Below are positions 53,502 through 64,000 of a DNA stretch of 64,000 nucleotides, piece by piece. The stretch's first letter is position 1. Each line of letters begins with the position of its first letter. The position numbers and the translations under genes are program-made. Origin of the DNA: SAR324 cluster bacterium (GTDB lineage Bacteria > SAR324 > NAC60-12); assembly GCA_014382365.1 (NCBI GenBank), contig JACNJW010000039.1, forward strand, positions 124,001 to 188,000, in the 5' to 3' direction. The notes beneath the pieces were generated by a model. It ran no database searches, had not been told where the DNA came from, and saw only the letters and a program-made list of their open reading frames with translations.

Positions 53502-54515
53502 ATGACACAGAACGCTGAAATAACAATTGGCCTGACTATGGGTGACCCTAATGGAATCGGCCCTGAAGTCCTGCTTCGCGCACTATCTGCACTGCACCCT
53601 TTTCAGGGGTGGCATCCCTTGGTTTTTGGTGACCTGAGCATTTTAACAACTATGAATGCCAGACTTAAAACTCCATTTACATTTGATGTAGTCACAGAAT
53701 ACAATACTAATAACTTAAAAGATATCCGCAACTCTTTTTGCATTCAAGTACTCGATTTAGCCGTTCAAAAAGAGCGAAAATGGGTACTCGGAAATTGCTC
53801 TGCCTGGGGAGGAGAATCAGCATTTCAATTTGTTCATAAATCAATTGAATATGCAAATCATAAAAAAATTAACGCAATTGTAACTGCTCCTCTCTCCAAA
53901 GAAGCACTCCAGTCTGCAGGACATTTATTTCCGGGGCATACCGAAATGCTCTCTTACTACAGTAATGGTGCACGCTCTGTCATGATGCTGGCAGTTGATG
54001 ATTTGCGTGCTACCATGGTAACCCTTCATATCTCCCTGCGTCAAGCTCTTGAATCACTTACTCCGGAGTTAGTCTATGAAGTAATGGAAATCACAGATAC
54101 TGGCCTCAAACGAATGGGAATTTCAAGACCAAAGCTTGGAATTCCGGGAATTAATCCGCATGCAGGTGAGAATAAATTGTTTGGTGAGGAAGAAGATAAT
54201 ATTATCCTGCCTGCAATAGAATTAGCCCGCAAACATGGTTTGAATTGCGAAGGACCGTTTCCTCCCGATACTGTGTTTTTGGAACATCAAAAAGGTCGAT
54301 TTGATGCAGTAGTTGCAATGTATCACGATCAGGCATTGATTCCTCTCAAGTTATTTGGTTTTGAGCGTGCAGTTAATATTACGTTGGGTCTGCCGCTTAT
54401 CAGAACATCTCCCGACCATGGTACTGCTTTTGAGTTGGCACCACTGCTTAAAGCAAATCCACTCTCAATGATAGAGGCTATCAAGACAGCAGTCAGAATG
54501 TCTCAGACAGTGTAG
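53502..54515 (+). CDS. pdxA: 4-hydroxythreonine-4-phosphate dehydrogenase
   Basis: 337 residues. GLTMGDPNGIGPEVLLRAL, APLSKEALQSAGHLFPGHTE, NPHAGENKLFGEEE, VAMYHDQALIPLKLFGF and RTSPDHGTAFELA are the PdxA landmarks, with His residues that bind the metal. It oxidises 4-phosphohydroxy-L-threonine in DXP-dependent pyridoxine phosphate synthesis. serC of the same pathway is about 2 kb away. ksgA, often next to pdxA, is not present. Confidence 0.96.
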   Translation: MTQNAEITIGLTMGDPNGIGPEVLLRALSALHPFQGWHPLVFGDLSILTTMNARLKTPFTFDVVTEYNTNNLKDIRNSFCIQVLDLAVQKERKWVLGNCSAWGGESAFQFVHKSIEYANHKKINAIVTAPLSKEALQSAGHLFPGHTEMLSYYSNGARSVMMLAVDDLRATMVTLHISLRQALESLTPELVYEVMEITDTGLKRMGISRPKLGIPGINPHAGENKLFGEEEDNIILPAIELARKHGLNCEGPFPPDTVFLEHQKGRFDAVVAMYHDQALIPLKLFGFERAVNITLGLPLIRTSPDHGTAFELAPLLKANPLSMIEAIKTAVRMSQTV

Positions 54516-54526
54516 TCCCGGACTAC
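54512..54526. terminator. Hairpin overlapping the pdxA stop codon
   Basis: GTAGTCCCGGACTAC is a perfect palindrome around one central base, immediately followed by TTT. It overlaps the TAG of pdxA and lies before the convergent ftsI. A short stem, so only a possible terminator. Confidence 0.35.
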
Positions 54527-54655
54527 TTTGTGAAAACTGTAATAAGTATAGTCTACTCAGGCAAAAAAGCAGATTTTCTTTGACAGTTTGCTGAGAAAGC
54601 TCGAAGCATCTAAATTGCTCTCTGTCACAAAATACAGGTAATATGTTTTGAAAAA

Positions 54656-56440
54656 TTAACGTGAAGCAGTTTTTTCTCGAGTCAAGCTTTCTGCATTACC
54701 TTCTTCCGGAAAAGGTAAAACATCTTTAAATAAGAGAGTTCGATGTACAATTTCCTTGAAGATTGGTGCTGCAACAGAGCCTCCGTAATAAGATGTTCTT
54801 GGCTGTTCTACTACAACAAGAACTGTAATCAGGGGGTCTGAAGCAGGAGCAAACCCAACAAAAGAAGCAATGTAACGTGTGCTTGAATAGCGTCCGAGCT
54901 GTTGATCGTAAATTTGACTGGTACCAGTTTTACCTGCTACCTGATAACCCTTAATTGCAGCCCGTGTTGCAGTTCCGCCTTTTTGCGTCACTGAAATAAG
55001 ATACTTTTTTAGTAGTTTTGCCACTGCTGAATCTACAACGGGGCTCTTTAAACCAGGACCAAATTTGTAATCAATATTTGCTTCTGCATCTTTGACCTCC
55101 AGAATTTTTTCTCCTTTTTTATCCTGGACATGGTTGACGATAAATGGGGGAACCCATTGACCTTCATTTGCAAAAACATTTGCTGCACTCACCATTTGTA
55201 AAGGTGAGACAAGAATAGCATGTCCAAAAGAAATATTTGCATGATCGATAGTTTGCCATTTTTTTGCTGAAATTACTCTTCCTGAGGCTTCTGCTGCAAC
55301 GCCTGAATCAGGTCGTTGACCAAATCCAAAACGCAAAATGTAATCGTAAAAAAGCGTAGGTGGGAGGCTCATGCCAATTTTTGCTGCACAAATATTTGAA
55401 GATTTTTTAAGAACCTGCTGAAGTGTCATGATTCCATGGGGGGATGTATCTCGAATAACGTTGTTACCAATCTTGTACTTTCCATCTTCACAAAAAAATT
55501 CCTGATCTGGCGAAATCAAACCCTCATTTAAACCAGCTGCAATAGTGATCATTTTAAAAGTGGAACCTGGCTCATATCCCATTGTTGCAGTACGGTTCAA
55601 GTGATGTGCACGACTGTAATTCTGATAACGGTTTGGGTCAAAACCAGGGAAAGTTGCCATGGCCAGAATAGCGCCGGTTTTTGAATCTAGTGCTACTACC
55701 GTTCCACGGTCAGCACGGGATTTTAACACTCCTTCCTCTAATGCTTTTTCTGCAAAATGCTGAATTGTACTGTCGATTGTCAGGTGTAGAGAATACTGAT
55801 CAGGTATATATTTTGGATTATTAGAGAGTGGAACAGTCCGAAACATACCTTCTTTTTCTACCATATAGGCCACAGGTTTGCCTGCCAGCAAAGTATCATA
55901 TTTACTTTCCAAACCCTCCAGTCCCTGAGTGTCAATTCCGGCATAACCCAAAAGCTGCCCCGCAAAATTGCCATTAGGATAATAACGGCGGTATTCCTCA
56001 ATGGACCCAATCCCCTTTATATTAAACTTTTGCACGAGTTGCGTTTGTTCTGGAGATAATTTCCTTTTGATCCAGACAAAATCTTTTTTTGATTTAAGTT
56101 CGTTCAATAATTTGTGATATGGTATTTTTAAGACAGGAGAAAGCAAACGGGCTGCTTGAGAAGGAGATTCTACTTGACGCGGCTTGGCAAAGAGAGATTT
56201 TAGCTGTATGGAAACTGCTAATATTCGGCCGTTTTTGTCTAAAATTCTACCTCGGCGTGGTTCCAGAGTTACTGTACGCTCATGCTGAGACTTTGCTTTT
56301 TTGATATAATAATCGGCCTTAATAATCTGTAAATAATAAACCCGCCCCAAGACTGCAAGGAAACAAGCTCCAAAAACTACGAGTACGGTTAAGAGACGAG
56401 TTTTGAAACTGTATAATTGAAAACGTGGAATTTGATTCAT
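54656..56440 (-). CDS. ftsI: Peptidoglycan D,D-transpeptidase FtsI (PBP3)
   Basis: 594 residues. A single membrane helix at ~12-32 is followed by a PBP dimerisation domain (RRGRILDKNGRILAVS, PNGNFAGQLLGYAGIDTQGL). The transpeptidase domain has S-x-x-K in YEPGSTFKMI, S-x-N in KKSSNICAAKIG and K-T-G in VAGKTGTSQIYD. There is no PASTA domain. It cross-links septal peptidoglycan. It follows ftsL by 8 bases, the usual order, but murE does not follow. Confidence 0.93.
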   Translation of the reverse strand: MNQIPRFQLYSFKTRLLTVLVVFGACFLAVLGRVYYLQIIKADYYIKKAKSQHERTVTLEPRRGRILDKNGRILAVSIQLKSLFAKPRQVESPSQAARLLSPVLKIPYHKLLNELKSKKDFVWIKRKLSPEQTQLVQKFNIKGIGSIEEYRRYYPNGNFAGQLLGYAGIDTQGLEGLESKYDTLLAGKPVAYMVEKEGMFRTVPLSNNPKYIPDQYSLHLTIDSTIQHFAEKALEEGVLKSRADRGTVVALDSKTGAILAMATFPGFDPNRYQNYSRAHHLNRTATMGYEPGSTFKMITIAAGLNEGLISPDQEFFCEDGKYKIGNNVIRDTSPHGIMTLQQVLKKSSNICAAKIGMSLPPTLFYDYILRFGFGQRPDSGVAAEASGRVISAKKWQTIDHANISFGHAILVSPLQMVSAANVFANEGQWVPPFIVNHVQDKKGEKILEVKDAEANIDYKFGPGLKSPVVDSAVAKLLKKYLISVTQKGGTATRAAIKGYQVAGKTGTSQIYDQQLGRYSSTRYIASFVGFAPASDPLITVLVVVEQPRTSYYGGSVAAPIFKEIVHRTLLFKDVLPFPEEGNAESLTREKTASR

Positions 56441-56448
56441 CGCTTGTC

Positions 56449-56832
56449 TTATTCAGCGTTGCTGACATCAACCCATGAAAGTCGATATTGCACGGGATCT
56501 GGTGCTGACATGGACATGATTTGTTTTGCCAGTAATTCCAGACGTTGTGGACGTGTAAGATAGCTGATTTCGACTTCCAACAATTCAAGTTGAGAAGTTA
56601 GTTTTGTATGTTTAATTTCGAGAGAATCCACTCGGTGTGCTACCTGCCGGTAATTCATCCACTGTGAAAGATAGAAAATACATCCAACTGTCACAAGAGC
56701 CCAGACCACTAAGGTGATGTGAAAGGACTGCATTGACTGCCAGATAAAGCGGGGCACAAGTTTCCAGCGATACTGATGCTTTAATGAGAGTGGTTTACGC
56801 TTTGCGGAGTGGACAATTGACCTGAGTGACAT
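56449..56832 (-). CDS. ftsL: Cell division protein FtsL
   Basis: 127 residues. A basic cytosolic N-terminus, one membrane helix (~39-57, ITLVVWALVTVGCIFYLSQW) and a periplasmic leucine-zipper-like coiled coil (~60-105) fit FtsL. Sequence conservation in this family is poor, and position directly before ftsI supports the call. The usual upstream genes mraZ and rsmH are missing. Confidence 0.8.
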   Translation of the reverse strand: MSLRSIVHSAKRKPLSLKHQYRWKLVPRFIWQSMQSFHITLVVWALVTVGCIFYLSQWMNYRQVAHRVDSLEIKHTKLTSQLELLEVEISYLTRPQRLELLAKQIMSMSAPDPVQYRLSWVDVSNAE

Positions 56833-57124
56833 TGTAAAATTTATTTATATTAATTTTTTGCAGTTTGATTGGTGTTTATTTCTGATCACATAAAAAAGAA
56901 CATACTATTTTACTTCTGCACAAACTATCCCAAAGCCACGGATTCTATTTATTAAACTGTTTGCATGTTCCGGAGTTTTAAGAGACTGCATTCACTTGTT
57001 GATGATTCCACAATAATCTTTCATCTGATGTGATTTTAGAGTATTTTATTAGTAAGGTTATTTATGATAAAATTAGATTTGAAAAATCTAATGACAGTTT
57101 CAATAAAAATCCAAAACAAAGTAT
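56833..57124. other. Divergent non-coding region between ftsL and the beta-oxidation operon
   Basis: 292 AT-rich bases. No ORF, RNA gene or convincing MraZ-type repeat was recognised. A weak TTGAAA/AATAAA pair (17-base spacer) lies near 57079-57107, ahead of the acyl-CoA dehydrogenase start. Confidence 0.3.
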
Positions 57125-58972
57125 ATGAGCAGTACAGAACTGACACTTGATCTGCGGGACATTCAATTTGTTCTCAAAGAATGGCTACCTCTTGGAAAAC
57201 TAAGCGAGTCAGAAAAATTTGCTGATTTTGACGAAGAGACCCTGAATATGATGGTCGAAGAAGGAATCCGTTTTGCGATTGATGTAATCTCACCAACACG
57301 TTCAGAAAGTGACAATGAAGGTTGCCGCATCGAAGATGGACGAGTTAAAGTATCTGAGTGTTTACTGGAACCGTATCAACAAGCCTATGAGTTGGGTTGG
57401 GCCTCCATGAGTGCGTCTCCTGATTTTGGTGGAATGGGGGCTCCGGCAATTCTGGGACTAATTGTCAATGAAGCACTTAATGCAGCTAATCTTGCCTTGA
57501 CCATGTTCTTTGGTCTGACCTCTGGTGCGGCTGAGTTAATAACTACTTTTGGTTCTGATGAGCTGAAACAAAAGTATGTGAGCAAAATGGTTCAGGGACA
57601 ATACACCGGCACAATGTGCTTAAGTGAGCCACAGGCAGGTTCTGATGTAGGATCCTTAACAACCAGTGCAGAACTTCTTGAAAATGGTGTATATAAAATT
57701 AAAGGTTCTAAATGTTGGATCTCGTCCGGTGACAGTGATATGGGAGAAAACGTAATTCATGCAGTATTGGCTAGAATTAAAGGTGCCCAGGAAGGAACAA
57801 AAGGTTTGAGTCTTTTTGTTGTACCATATACACGTGTTAATGATGACGGTTCGCTTGGAGAGTGGAATGATGTAACTGTTGCTTCCATTGAAGATAAGCT
57901 TGGTATTCATGCCAGTCCCACTGCAGTCTTGAATTTTGGCGAAAACGAAGATTGTCAGGGTTGGATTCTGGGAGAAGAAGGAAAAGGCATTTCAGCTATG
58001 TTTCAAATGATGAATGGAGCAAGAATATATACCGGTTTGATCGGTCTCTCTCAGGGAGGAGCTGCTTATGAATATGCAAAAGCTTATGCACAGGAAAGGG
58101 TGCAGGGAACTCTTATTTCAAAAATGCGAGAGCCGGGTGCAGAAAAAGTGTCAATTGTAGAACATCCTGCAGTACGCCTGAATTTGCTCAACATGAAGGC
58201 TAGAGTTGAGGCCCTGCGGGCTTTGCTGTATTATACTGCGTTCCAATTTGACCTGGAGCAAGTTGCTAAAACAACTGATGAACGGCAAAAATCCCAAAAC
58301 ATGATTGATCTTCTGACACCAATGTGCAAAGGGTGGTGTACAGAAGTTGGATTGGATGTAGTGCAGGCAGGTATTCAAATCCTCGGCGGGGTTGGTTACA
58401 CCAGAGATTTCCCATTGGAACAATTGTATCGAGATGCCAGAATTTCTACTATTTATGAAGGAACTACGGATATTCAGGCACTGGATTTAATTGGTAGAAA
58501 AATGCTGCAAAATGGCGGTCTACTATTTCAGCAGTTAATGGAACAATTCAGTCAGTTGATTGAAAAACACAAGGAGCATCCGGAACTGGGGCAAGTACTT
58601 AAAACTTTTGAGGGGTACTGCGAAACATTATATGAAACATCTATGGGTTCAGAGGAAGTGCTGAAAACACGTGGCATGGAAGCTGTTGCTCTTTACGCAA
58701 CTCCATTCCTGATGTTTTTTTCATCCGTAACTGCAGGTTGGTTGTTGTTGCAGCAGGCAGTTGTGGCTACAGAAAATCTGGCCAGTATCATGGAAGAAAA
58801 AGGAGTAAATTTTGCTGACTCAACATTTTTAGCAGAACATGAAGATGCGCTTTTTTATGCAAATAAACTTAAAACTACACGTTATTTTGTAGAAGTTATT
58901 ATTCCACAATTTGAAGCTTTGCTGGTTGGAGGTAAAAAGCAAAATTACGATGCGTTGGATATTGTTTTTTAA
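57125..58972 (+). CDS. Acyl-CoA dehydrogenase, large type
   Basis: 615 residues. The ACAD core has FAD/substrate motif MCLSEPQAGSDVGSLTTSAE, the linker NGARIYTGLIGLSQGGAAYE, IQILGGVGYTRDFPLEQLYR and DARISTIYEGTTDIQALDLIGRK, where the Glu is the catalytic base. A C-terminal extension beyond ~470 matches the acetyl-CoA dehydrogenase-like tail of the FadE-related ~600-residue class. Catalyses the first oxidation step, feeding electrons to ETF. The multifunctional enzyme gene follows after 47 bases and thiolase after that, an operon for fatty acid breakdown. Confidence 0.92.
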   Translation: MSSTELTLDLRDIQFVLKEWLPLGKLSESEKFADFDEETLNMMVEEGIRFAIDVISPTRSESDNEGCRIEDGRVKVSECLLEPYQQAYELGWASMSASPDFGGMGAPAILGLIVNEALNAANLALTMFFGLTSGAAELITTFGSDELKQKYVSKMVQGQYTGTMCLSEPQAGSDVGSLTTSAELLENGVYKIKGSKCWISSGDSDMGENVIHAVLARIKGAQEGTKGLSLFVVPYTRVNDDGSLGEWNDVTVASIEDKLGIHASPTAVLNFGENEDCQGWILGEEGKGISAMFQMMNGARIYTGLIGLSQGGAAYEYAKAYAQERVQGTLISKMREPGAEKVSIVEHPAVRLNLLNMKARVEALRALLYYTAFQFDLEQVAKTTDERQKSQNMIDLLTPMCKGWCTEVGLDVVQAGIQILGGVGYTRDFPLEQLYRDARISTIYEGTTDIQALDLIGRKMLQNGGLLFQQLMEQFSQLIEKHKEHPELGQVLKTFEGYCETLYETSMGSEEVLKTRGMEAVALYATPFLMFFSSVTAGWLLLQQAVVATENLASIMEEKGVNFADSTFLAEHEDALFYANKLKTTRYFVEVIIPQFEALLVGGKKQNYDALDIVF

Positions 58973-59019
58973 AATGGAGCAGACATGCAGGCAAGCTCCA
59001 CGGTTTTAATAAGGAAGTT

Positions 59020-61176
59020 ATGGAATATCAAGGAAAGGCAATTCAGTGCCGCAAGCTGAATAATAATATAATCGAACTGACTTTTGACGCCCAGGGTGAG
59101 TCGGTCAATAAATTTGATCAGAGCTCATTGGCAGAATTGCGTGAAGTAGTCAATGAGTTAAAAAATGAAAAATCTGTCAGAGGACTATTGGTCACCAGCG
59201 GGAAGGGTGTGTTTATAGTTGGAGCAGATATTAATGAATTTATAAAAGGCTTTCAAGCGCCTCTTGATGAACTGGTTCAATGGGTCAAAGACGCCCAACA
59301 GGTTTTTACTGATCTGGAAAATTTAGATTTTCCCAGTGTTTGTGCAATCAACGGTTATGCGCTTGGTGGTGGTTTTGAATTTGGACTGGCCTGCACCTAT
59401 CGGGTGGCCTCAACAAAAGCCATAGTGGGTCTTCCTGAAGTAAAACTGGGGTTATTGCCTGGGTTTGGAGGCACATCGCGCCTTCCGCGGATTGTAGGTG
59501 CAGATAATGCGCTGGAATGGATTGCTGGCGGAACAGAAAACAAACCAGAAAAAGCGCTTGAAATGGGGGCTGTAGATGCTGTTGTTGAACCGGAAATATT
59601 ACGAGATGCTGCTTTGGATTTATTAACACGGGCAATTGAAGGTGAATTGGATTGGGAGGCAAAACGTCAGGAAAAACGTGAGGCACTAAAGCTGAATGAA
59701 AATGAGGCGATGATGACTTTTGAAACTGCAAGAGCATTTATTGCAGGAAAAGCAGGTCCAAATTATCCAGCACCTTTGACAATTGTCGGAGTGATGCAGG
59801 CCAGTGCAAGGTTTCCTCTCGAAGGTGCATTGGAAATTGAGGCAGAAGGTTTTGCGGAACTTGCCAAGTCTCCGGAGGCGACAGCATTGATCGGTTTGTT
59901 TTTAGGTGACCAACTTCTCAAGAAAAAAGCAAAACAAGCAGCAAAACAAGCAGAACCTGTCCAACGGGCCGCAGTTCTTGGAGCTGGTATCATGGGTGGT
60001 GGAGTTGCCTATCAGTCATCCTACAAAGGTGTTCCGATTGCGATGAAAGATATTGCTCAATCTCAACTGGATTTAGGTATGAGTGAGGCCACAAAAATTA
60101 TGCAGAAACGTGTGGATCGCGGCAGAATGAAATCAGAGAAAATGGCGGATGTTCTGACAGGAATTACTCCAACTCTTTCTTATGAAAACATTGTGGATGC
60201 AGACCTGATCGTTGAAGCTGTAGTTGAAAAGGAAAATGTTAAAAAAATTGTACTTGCTGAAACAGAAACCAAAATAAGTGAAACAGCAATTTTAGCTTCC
60301 AACACTTCTACTATTTCGATCACAAAATTGGCTGAAGCTTTGAAACGTCCGGAGAAATTTTGCGGAATGCACTTTTTCAATCCTGTTCACCGTATGCCGT
60401 TGGTTGAAGTAATTCGTGGAGAAAAAAGCAGTGAATCCACAATAGCCGCGACAGTGGCCTATGCTGCTGCAATGGGTAAAAGCCCAATTGTTGTAAATGA
60501 CTGTCCTGGATTTTTAATAAACCGTGTCTTGTTTCCATATTTTGCAGGTTTTTCCGGTTTAGTAAATGACGGTGTGAATTTTCTCCATATTGACAAAGTA
60601 ATGGAAAAGTTTGGTTGGCCCATGGGACCGGCATTTTTGTTGGATGTAGTTGGTATTGATACAGCATTCCATGCAGGCGGGGTGATGGCGGAAGGTTTCC
60701 CAGACCGTATGAGTCAGGACGTACCGACCATAATTTCTAAGATGTATGGGCAGGAATGGTTTGGACAAAAAAACAATAAAGGTTTTTATCTTCACAGCAA
60801 AGATAAGAAGGGCAGACCAAAAAAAGAAGCAAATCCAGGAATTGAGAATTTCCTCAGCGATTTAGGTGTTGGAAATGGTGCAGATATCAGTGACGAAAAT
60901 ATCATTGACAGGATGATGCTACCTATGCTGTTGGAAAGTTCACGTTGTTTGGAGGACAAAATAGTAGAATCTCCAGTAGAAGTAGATATGGGGCTTATTT
61001 ATGGACTTGGTTTTCCTCCTTTCCGTGGAGGAATATTCCGCTGGGCTGATAATGTCGGTTTAGAGGAGATAATTACAAAAGCTGAACAATATGAGTCGTT
61101 GGGTAAAGTCTATCAGCCAACGCGGCAAATTCAGGAAATGGCCAGAGAAGGAAAGCTGTTTCATCCGTATGAATGA
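59020..61176 (+). CDS. fadJ: Fatty-acid oxidation multifunctional enzyme (enoyl-CoA hydratase/3-hydroxyacyl-CoA dehydrogenase)
   Basis: 718 residues. The hydratase domain (1-~190) has SGKGVFIVGADINEF and GLPEVKLGLLPGFGGTSRLP with the catalytic Glu. The NAD-binding domain begins RAAVLGAGIMGGGVAYQSS near 322 and continues with ASNTSTISITKLAEAL, FCGMHFFNPVHRMPLVEVIR (catalytic His) and NDCPGFLINRVLFPYF. The C-terminal dimer domains complete the FadB/FadJ alpha-subunit. It hydrates enoyl-CoA and oxidises the L-3-hydroxyacyl-CoA. FadB versus FadJ is not decided. Confidence 0.93.
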   Translation: MEYQGKAIQCRKLNNNIIELTFDAQGESVNKFDQSSLAELREVVNELKNEKSVRGLLVTSGKGVFIVGADINEFIKGFQAPLDELVQWVKDAQQVFTDLENLDFPSVCAINGYALGGGFEFGLACTYRVASTKAIVGLPEVKLGLLPGFGGTSRLPRIVGADNALEWIAGGTENKPEKALEMGAVDAVVEPEILRDAALDLLTRAIEGELDWEAKRQEKREALKLNENEAMMTFETARAFIAGKAGPNYPAPLTIVGVMQASARFPLEGALEIEAEGFAELAKSPEATALIGLFLGDQLLKKKAKQAAKQAEPVQRAAVLGAGIMGGGVAYQSSYKGVPIAMKDIAQSQLDLGMSEATKIMQKRVDRGRMKSEKMADVLTGITPTLSYENIVDADLIVEAVVEKENVKKIVLAETETKISETAILASNTSTISITKLAEALKRPEKFCGMHFFNPVHRMPLVEVIRGEKSSESTIAATVAYAAAMGKSPIVVNDCPGFLINRVLFPYFAGFSGLVNDGVNFLHIDKVMEKFGWPMGPAFLLDVVGIDTAFHAGGVMAEGFPDRMSQDVPTIISKMYGQEWFGQKNNKGFYLHSKDKKGRPKKEANPGIENFLSDLGVGNGADISDENIIDRMMLPMLLESSRCLEDKIVESPVEVDMGLIYGLGFPPFRGGIFRWADNVGLEEIITKAEQYESLGKVYQPTRQIQEMAREGKLFHPYE

Positions 61177-61247
61177 TCATATTGCTGGCTGATGTGCAGA
61201 TTCAATGAACGCAGGATTTTGCTGCAGCAGAAAATATCGAGTACTAG

Positions 61248-62453
<1,206 letters not shown>

Positions 62454-62513
62454 TTTATCGTCTTTGAGTAAAAGTTTAGAATTATAGGTTGATAGCAGTT
62501 TCTGCAAATATAA

Positions 62514-63929
62514 TCATGGCAGGTGACGGATCTGAATAGCATCAATTTTTCCTGAACCTGCCAGCACATCAGAAATGACCACAACCTTTTCTTCAGACTG
62601 AAAACCCTCCTTTGTCTTGAGTACGTTGAATGCAGTTTGCAGAGTCTTTTCTGGATCCTGACTGAAGGCAATTCTGAACGGGCGGATCCCACGCCCCATC
62701 ATCATTGTTCTACGCGCCTGGCTGACATTTGTGAAGGCAAAAATGTTACTAAAAACAGGACGGCAGTTACAAACTAAATCAGCCATTATACCACGTCTTG
62801 TAATCACAACGATACAGCGTGCGTCCAGAGATTGAGCCAGTTCAACAGCTGCCAGAGACAATTTTTGTTTGTCACTCTCAGTATTTAGTTTGTCTACAAA
62901 ACGCAATCCAGGATGCTTTTCAACGTTTTCTGCTATATTAACCAACTGATCGATACAACGTAAAGGATATTTTCCAATAGTTGTTTCTCCGGATAACATA
63001 ACTGCGTCCACTTCTTCATAGACAGCATTGGCTACGTCTGTCACTTCTGCACGCGTAGGGATTGGATTTGAAATCATGGATTCAAGCAGGTGTGTCGCAA
63101 CAATTACTCTCTTACCCTGTTCCGAACAAGAGCGGACAATTCTACGCTGCACAGTGGGGACAGTATGGATTGGGATTTCAATCCCCAGATCACCTCTTGC
63201 TACCATAACACCATCAACTTCTTTTATAATATCATTGACGTTTTCTACTCCTTCCTGATCTTCAATTTTTGCGATGATCTTAATTTTGCCGACTTTATCT
63301 GCAAGTATTTCCTTCAATTGAAGGATATCTGAAGCTTCCCTGACAAATGAAAGCGCAATGTAATCTACATCATTCTTGATGCCGAACAAAATGTCTCTAC
63401 GGTCTTTTTGAGTGATAGCGGGGAGATTAACTCGAACTCCAGGCAGATTTACATGTCGTTTGCTCTTGAGTACACCTCCGTCAAGTACACGACAGCGCAT
63501 CATGCGTTCATGTTTTTCTAAAACCTCCAAATTAATCAAACCATTGTCAACAGTAATTTTATCTCCAGCCAGGACAGTGCTGATCAAATCATCATAGTCA
63601 ATATGAATGGATGTTTCTTCTGCTTCACTCTCTCCACGGACAACAATTGAAATTACTGAACCTTTTTTTAAGTCTAAATCAGATGCTAAATGGCCTGTAC
63701 GTATTTCTGGACCTTGTGTATCCAGTAGGATTGCCACAGGAAATTTTACTTGACGGTTGAGGGTCTTTATATGCTTAATTACTCGTTGATGCCAATCGTG
63801 AGACCCATGAGACATGTTAAGTCTGGCAATGTTCATGCCTGCTCCAGCCATGCGCTGCAGCATTTCAAAAGACTCAGTCTCTGGTCCAATTGTGCATATT
63901 ATTTTGGTTTTTATCCGCCTGTCATCCAT
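62514..63929 (-). CDS. pyk: Pyruvate kinase
   Basis: 471 residues, standard short PykF length. RRIKTKIICTIGPETES and MNIARLNMSHGSHDWH are at the N-terminus. The ADP/Mg site has IIAKIEDQEGVENVNDII and MVARGDLGIEIP, and the signature AVMLSGETTIGKYP follows, with an allosteric C-terminal domain. It transfers phosphate from PEP to ADP in the last step of glycolysis. It is convergent with fadA over 60 bases and its start is 71 bases from the right edge. Confidence 0.96.
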   Translation of the reverse strand: MDDRRIKTKIICTIGPETESFEMLQRMAGAGMNIARLNMSHGSHDWHQRVIKHIKTLNRQVKFPVAILLDTQGPEIRTGHLASDLDLKKGSVISIVVRGESEAEETSIHIDYDDLISTVLAGDKITVDNGLINLEVLEKHERMMRCRVLDGGVLKSKRHVNLPGVRVNLPAITQKDRRDILFGIKNDVDYIALSFVREASDILQLKEILADKVGKIKIIAKIEDQEGVENVNDIIKEVDGVMVARGDLGIEIPIHTVPTVQRRIVRSCSEQGKRVIVATHLLESMISNPIPTRAEVTDVANAVYEEVDAVMLSGETTIGKYPLRCIDQLVNIAENVEKHPGLRFVDKLNTESDKQKLSLAAVELAQSLDARCIVVITRRGIMADLVCNCRPVFSNIFAFTNVSQARRTMMMGRGIRPFRIAFSQDPEKTLQTAFNVLKTKEGFQSEEKVVVISDVLAGSGKIDAIQIRHLP

Positions 63930-64000
63930 GAAAATAATTTACCTGAAAAAATTAAATAGAATTATATTGTTAAAAAATATTGAGAGTTAGAATTCGTATT

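Noticed and set aside
59348..59737. 129-codon minus-strand ORF opposite fadJ
   Set aside because: Gln/Pro/Leu/His-rich shadow of the hydratase domain.

Overview
The window is a moderately AT-rich, densely coded stretch of a Gram-negative bacterial chromosome. Lipoprotein and SPase I signals, a periplasmic S1C protease, a flagellar switch protein, beta-oxidation genes and a TCA aconitase point to a motile, respiring heterotroph. My best guess is a marine deltaproteobacterium-like lineage (SAR324-type). That is inference from gene content and small-ORF style, since there is no rRNA gene here. I saw no tRNA, rRNA, CRISPR array, transposase or integrase.

Layout. 1-3.3 kb: the end of a protein with two PCP_red-like domains, a HEAT-repeat protein and a single-domain PAS protein. 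3.4-8.2 kb (minus strand): a tight run of hemerythrin, DUF2249, an NnrS-like membrane protein, a histidine kinase, RarD and a 59-residue membrane protein, consistent with one operon for NO/O2 or redox response. 8.4-11.9 kb: inositol-phosphatase-family protein, GlgX debranching enzyme and a GFA-type zinc protein. 12.1-16.9 kb (minus): two oligopeptide-type ABC ATPases without their permeases, a sucrase/ferredoxin-like protein, FliN and QueA. 17.1-19 kb: a zinc-finger/GIY-YIG-like protein, a methyltransferase, and a very small ORF with an in-frame TGA that looks like a selenoprotein candidate.

19.1-23.8 kb is a compositionally distinct arsenic island (patB-like C-S lyase, arsD, arsA, with divergent arsR). 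A diverged direct repeat of about 95 bp flanks it. It carries the ArsA ATPase and ArsD chaperone but no arsB/acr3 pump and no arsC.

23.9-26.5 kb: an exported Sel1-repeat protein and a frameshifted MORN-repeat lipoprotein. 26.7-31.3 kb: a complete BMP-family nucleoside/purine ABC importer. 31.5-36 kb: archaeal/eukaryotic-type ProRS, a long divergent PRPP synthetase, TrkA and a small lipoprotein. 36.2-41.4 kb: ftsA-ftsZ, then two membrane FHA proteins. 41.4-46.9 kb (minus): DUF4340 protein, RluA-family pseudouridine synthase, phosphohexomutase and an exported unknown. 47.2-50.5 kb: aconitase and an HNH nuclease. 50.5-54.5 kb: SerC, S1C protease and a pteridine-reductase-like SDR (minus), with divergent PdxA; SerC and PdxA both serve DXP-dependent pyridoxal phosphate synthesis. 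54.6-56.8 kb (minus): ftsL-ftsI, about 18 kb from ftsAZ, so the division cluster is split. 57.1-62.5 kb: a fatty-acid oxidation operon (acyl-CoA dehydrogenase, FadJ-type multifunctional enzyme, thiolase). 62.5-63.9 kb (minus): pyruvate kinase.

The most notable items are the candidate selenocysteine mini-protein at 18815-18982 and the repeat-flanked, pump-less ars island with its C-S lyase.
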